From JAVBOW01 sp031549495 (GTDB taxonomy: Bacteria > Bacteroidota > Bacteroidia > Bacteroidales > Rikenellaceae): DNA of 64,000 bases. The notes beneath the pieces are model-generated. The model ran no database searches. It was given only the letters and a program-made list of their open reading frames with translations, and was not told where the DNA came from. Positions 62,545 to 64,000 of this stretch are shown piece after piece. The stretch spans positions 13,813 to 77,812 of the forward strand of contig JAVBPS010000036.1 in assembly GCA_031549495.1 (NCBI GenBank). Direction: 5' to 3'. The stretch's first letter is position 1. Every line of letters begins with the position of its first letter. A program made the position numbers and the translations under genes.

Positions 62545-63121
62545 CGCTGAATAATTTATGCAACCGTGCCACCTGCTCCACGAGCGAGTGTTCCGGATCG
62601 TTCTGTATCACGTAATCCGCGCGGGCCGCGGCCTGCTGCGGATCCATCTGGTTGGCCATCCGCCGCTCCACGTCGGCACGGACGGCCCCGCGGGCCACGG
62701 CGCGCCCGATGCGCAGTTCGGCCGGGGCATCGACCACGACGGTCTTATCCACGCGGGCGTCGAAGCCGCTTTCGAACAGGATCGCGCTCTCCATCACCAC
62801 ATAACCCGTGCGTCCCGAGGCCCAACGCTCGAAATCGGCGCCCACGGCCGGGTGGACCAGCGCGTCGAGTTTTTCCAGCAGTTCGGGCGAATTGAAAACC
62901 TGCGAGGCGATCCGGGCGCGGTCGGGTTTTCCGTCTTTATAGCTTTCCGCACCTAACAATTCTTTGATCTTCGCGATCAGCGTGCCGTCCTGTTCCATCA
63001 ACACCCGGGCGCCGAGGTCGCAGTCATAGACCGGCACCCCGTAAAGCGCGAAAAGGCGGCAAACAGTGCTTTTGCCGCTCCCGATACCGCCCGTGACGCC
63101 TATTTTCAGCAACGGCCTCAT
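62534..63121 (-). CDS. coaE: Dephospho-CoA kinase
   Basis: The protein has 195 residues. The P-loop VTGGIGSGKSTVCRLFA (G11-T19) and VPVYDCDLGARVLM match CoaE, which performs the last step of coenzyme A synthesis. The downstream lid region ESAILFESGFDARVD and VDAPAELRIGRAVAR is standard. It overlaps the YbbR-like gene by 4 bp (ATGA). Confidence 0.95.
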   Translation of the reverse strand: MRPLLKIGVTGGIGSGKSTVCRLFALYGVPVYDCDLGARVLMEQDGTLIAKIKELLGAESYKDGKPDRARIASQVFNSPELLEKLDALVHPAVGADFERWASGRTGYVVMESAILFESGFDARVDKTVVVDAPAELRIGRAVARGAVRADVERRMANQMDPQQAAARADYVIQNDPEHSLVEQVARLHKLFSDGC

Positions 63122-63519
63122 TCCTCGGGGGGAGGGATTACGATCTCCGGCAGTTCACCCACCGAGATGATGCGCATGTCACCCTTACGCACCGAGATGA
63201 TGTTCTGCAGCGAGAAGGGGTTGAGTACATAGGCGTTCTTGTTGACGGCCGAGGGGGCGGTCTCGATATCGTCCAGGCGCAGCTCGATGCGGTTGCGCAG
63301 GATGTAGCGGTTGGCGAAAAGGCGGTAGCCGGTCGCCTCGACCAGGCAGTTGACCTTGAACTGCTGGCCTTCGACGGACACCTTGAACGGCACGGTGGCC
63401 GTGTAGGTGTAGCTCAGCTTGGTGATGTACCAGAGCATCGCCGAGAGCAGCAGGCACGGGATGAGCGCCGCGGAGACGTGGCGGCGGGCTAACATGCGTA
63501 TGTGCTGGAAAAAATTCAA
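63118..63519 (-). CDS. Short YbbR-like membrane-anchored protein
   Basis: The protein has 133 residues with an N-terminal transmembrane segment (AALIPCLLLSAMLWYITKL) and a soluble beta-rich part with VPFKVSVEGQQFKVNCLVEATGYRLFA, as in YbbR-like domains. In Bacteroidetes ybbR commonly precedes coaE, supporting the call. The usual multi-repeat form is about 300 residues; this one has room for a single repeat. Start and frame look intact, so it is a short form or a truncation. First gene of the operon. Confidence 0.55.
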   Translation of the reverse strand: MNFFQHIRMLARRHVSAALIPCLLLSAMLWYITKLSYTYTATVPFKVSVEGQQFKVNCLVEATGYRLFANRYILRNRIELRLDDIETAPSAVNKNAYVLNPFSLQNIISVRKGDMRIISVGELPEIVIPPPEE

Positions 63520-64000
63520 AGTCGTTTATTTTAATTACGGGTTGAAACAAGGTTCTTTTTTGGGCACCCGCAAGGGGTGCCCCTACAGGTACGGCCAGCC
63601 GGTTTGCGATGTCTCGGCTAACGCTCGACATGACACGAAACCAGCGCCGGTAGCCGCAGGCGGGGGGCGGGGGGGCATGTGCGGCAGCCAATGCGCGTTG
63701 GCCCGCGCCATAAGCGGGAGGCTTTTCGTTGCCGAACAAAAAGACGTTCGGCTTCCTCCTCCTTGTTCGGCATAACCCAAGCAAAAAGACGCTTGGCTTC
63801 TGCGCTCACTGCGTTCGTCGGGTGGGACCCGCCAGGGTTTTTTGGGGACCAAGGACGGAAACTGGAATGGGAGGCCGGAGCAGAGCGGAGGCGTGCGATG
63901 TGGCCTGTGCGCAATGGAATTTCCGGCCGACTTCCCAAAAAATCCGTAAGCGGGTAAGCCGGGAGCGCGGCGCGTGACCTTTTTGCTTACTTTTTGGGTC
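63520..64000. other. Right-end non-coding region with hairpins
   Basis: No convincing gene was found in 480 bp. A perfect 8-bp hairpin GGGCACCC-GCAAG-GGGTGCCC lies at 63562-63582, a sequence type common as an intergenic repeat. Two related hairpins, 63731-63752 (GCCGAAC stem) and 63777-63796 (CCAAGC stem), share the same 8-base loop AAAAAGAC and are both followed by GGCTTC-type sequence. The promoter of the YbbR-coaE-folP operon should lie next to 63520. Confidence 0.5.

Overview
The window looks like a chromosomal segment of a high-GC gut Bacteroidales bacterium, most like an Alistipes-type member of Rikenellaceae. The evidence is three SusC/SusD pairs, an AraC-type hybrid two-component regulator, many lipoproteins with Bacteroidetes-style signal peptides, DUF4302/Mx1/DUF4831/TIGR02757 families, a tRNA promoter with a TAnnTTTG -7 box, and GC-rich codons. 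The genus is inferred from family content and composition; no marker gene was aligned.

Left part (1-5.5 kb): the end of a DUF4091-type glycosidase, an anomeric hexosamine-kinase-like phosphotransferase, and a divergently oriented pair of secreted glycosidases (GH29 alpha-L-fucosidase, GH35 beta-galactosidase). Middle-left (5.7-17.3 kb, minus strand): an M3 peptidase followed by SusC, SusD, an Mx1-type metallopeptidase lipoprotein, a DUF4302 lipoprotein and a repeat-rich surface lipoprotein. This looks like a protein/peptide-acquisition locus. Opposite it is a 1977-residue alpha-2-macroglobulin-family protein (18.1-24.0 kb). It retains a Cys-x-Glu-Gln thioester motif and carries an inserted SusC-type N-terminal module (carboxypeptidase-regulatory-like domain plus TonB-receptor plug) without any beta-barrel. 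This is the most unusual gene in the window.

Main locus (24.1-54.8 kb): a polysaccharide-utilization-type locus aimed at a sulfated glycoprotein, most likely mucin. Reading down the minus strand from a divergent hybrid two-component regulator, it encodes a GH36 alpha-galactosidase, an M60 peptidase, a fimbrillin-like/discoidin lipoprotein, a Ser-type sulfatase, two tandem SusC/SusD pairs, a lipoprotein in the surface-glycan-binding position, an M60-like protein that has lost its zinc motif, a second sulfatase, an M60 peptidase with a carbohydrate-binding-like N-terminus and a third sulfatase. Intercistronic hairpins divide it into modules. An EamA-family transporter overlaps the 3' end of the regulator.

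Right part (54.8-64 kb): an SGNH hydrolase, a phosphodiester-glycosidase-family protein, tRNA-Met, mscL, a DNA-alkylation-repair-like protein, DUF4831, TrmN6, TIGR02757, and a tightly overlapping housekeeping operon (YbbR-like - coaE - folP - lolD-like). Two families of intergenic inverted repeats recur across the window. One is built of ATTATGA-type heptamers and supplies the stop codons of its neighbouring genes. The other is a roughly 90-bp palindrome. The last 480 bp carry no convincing gene.
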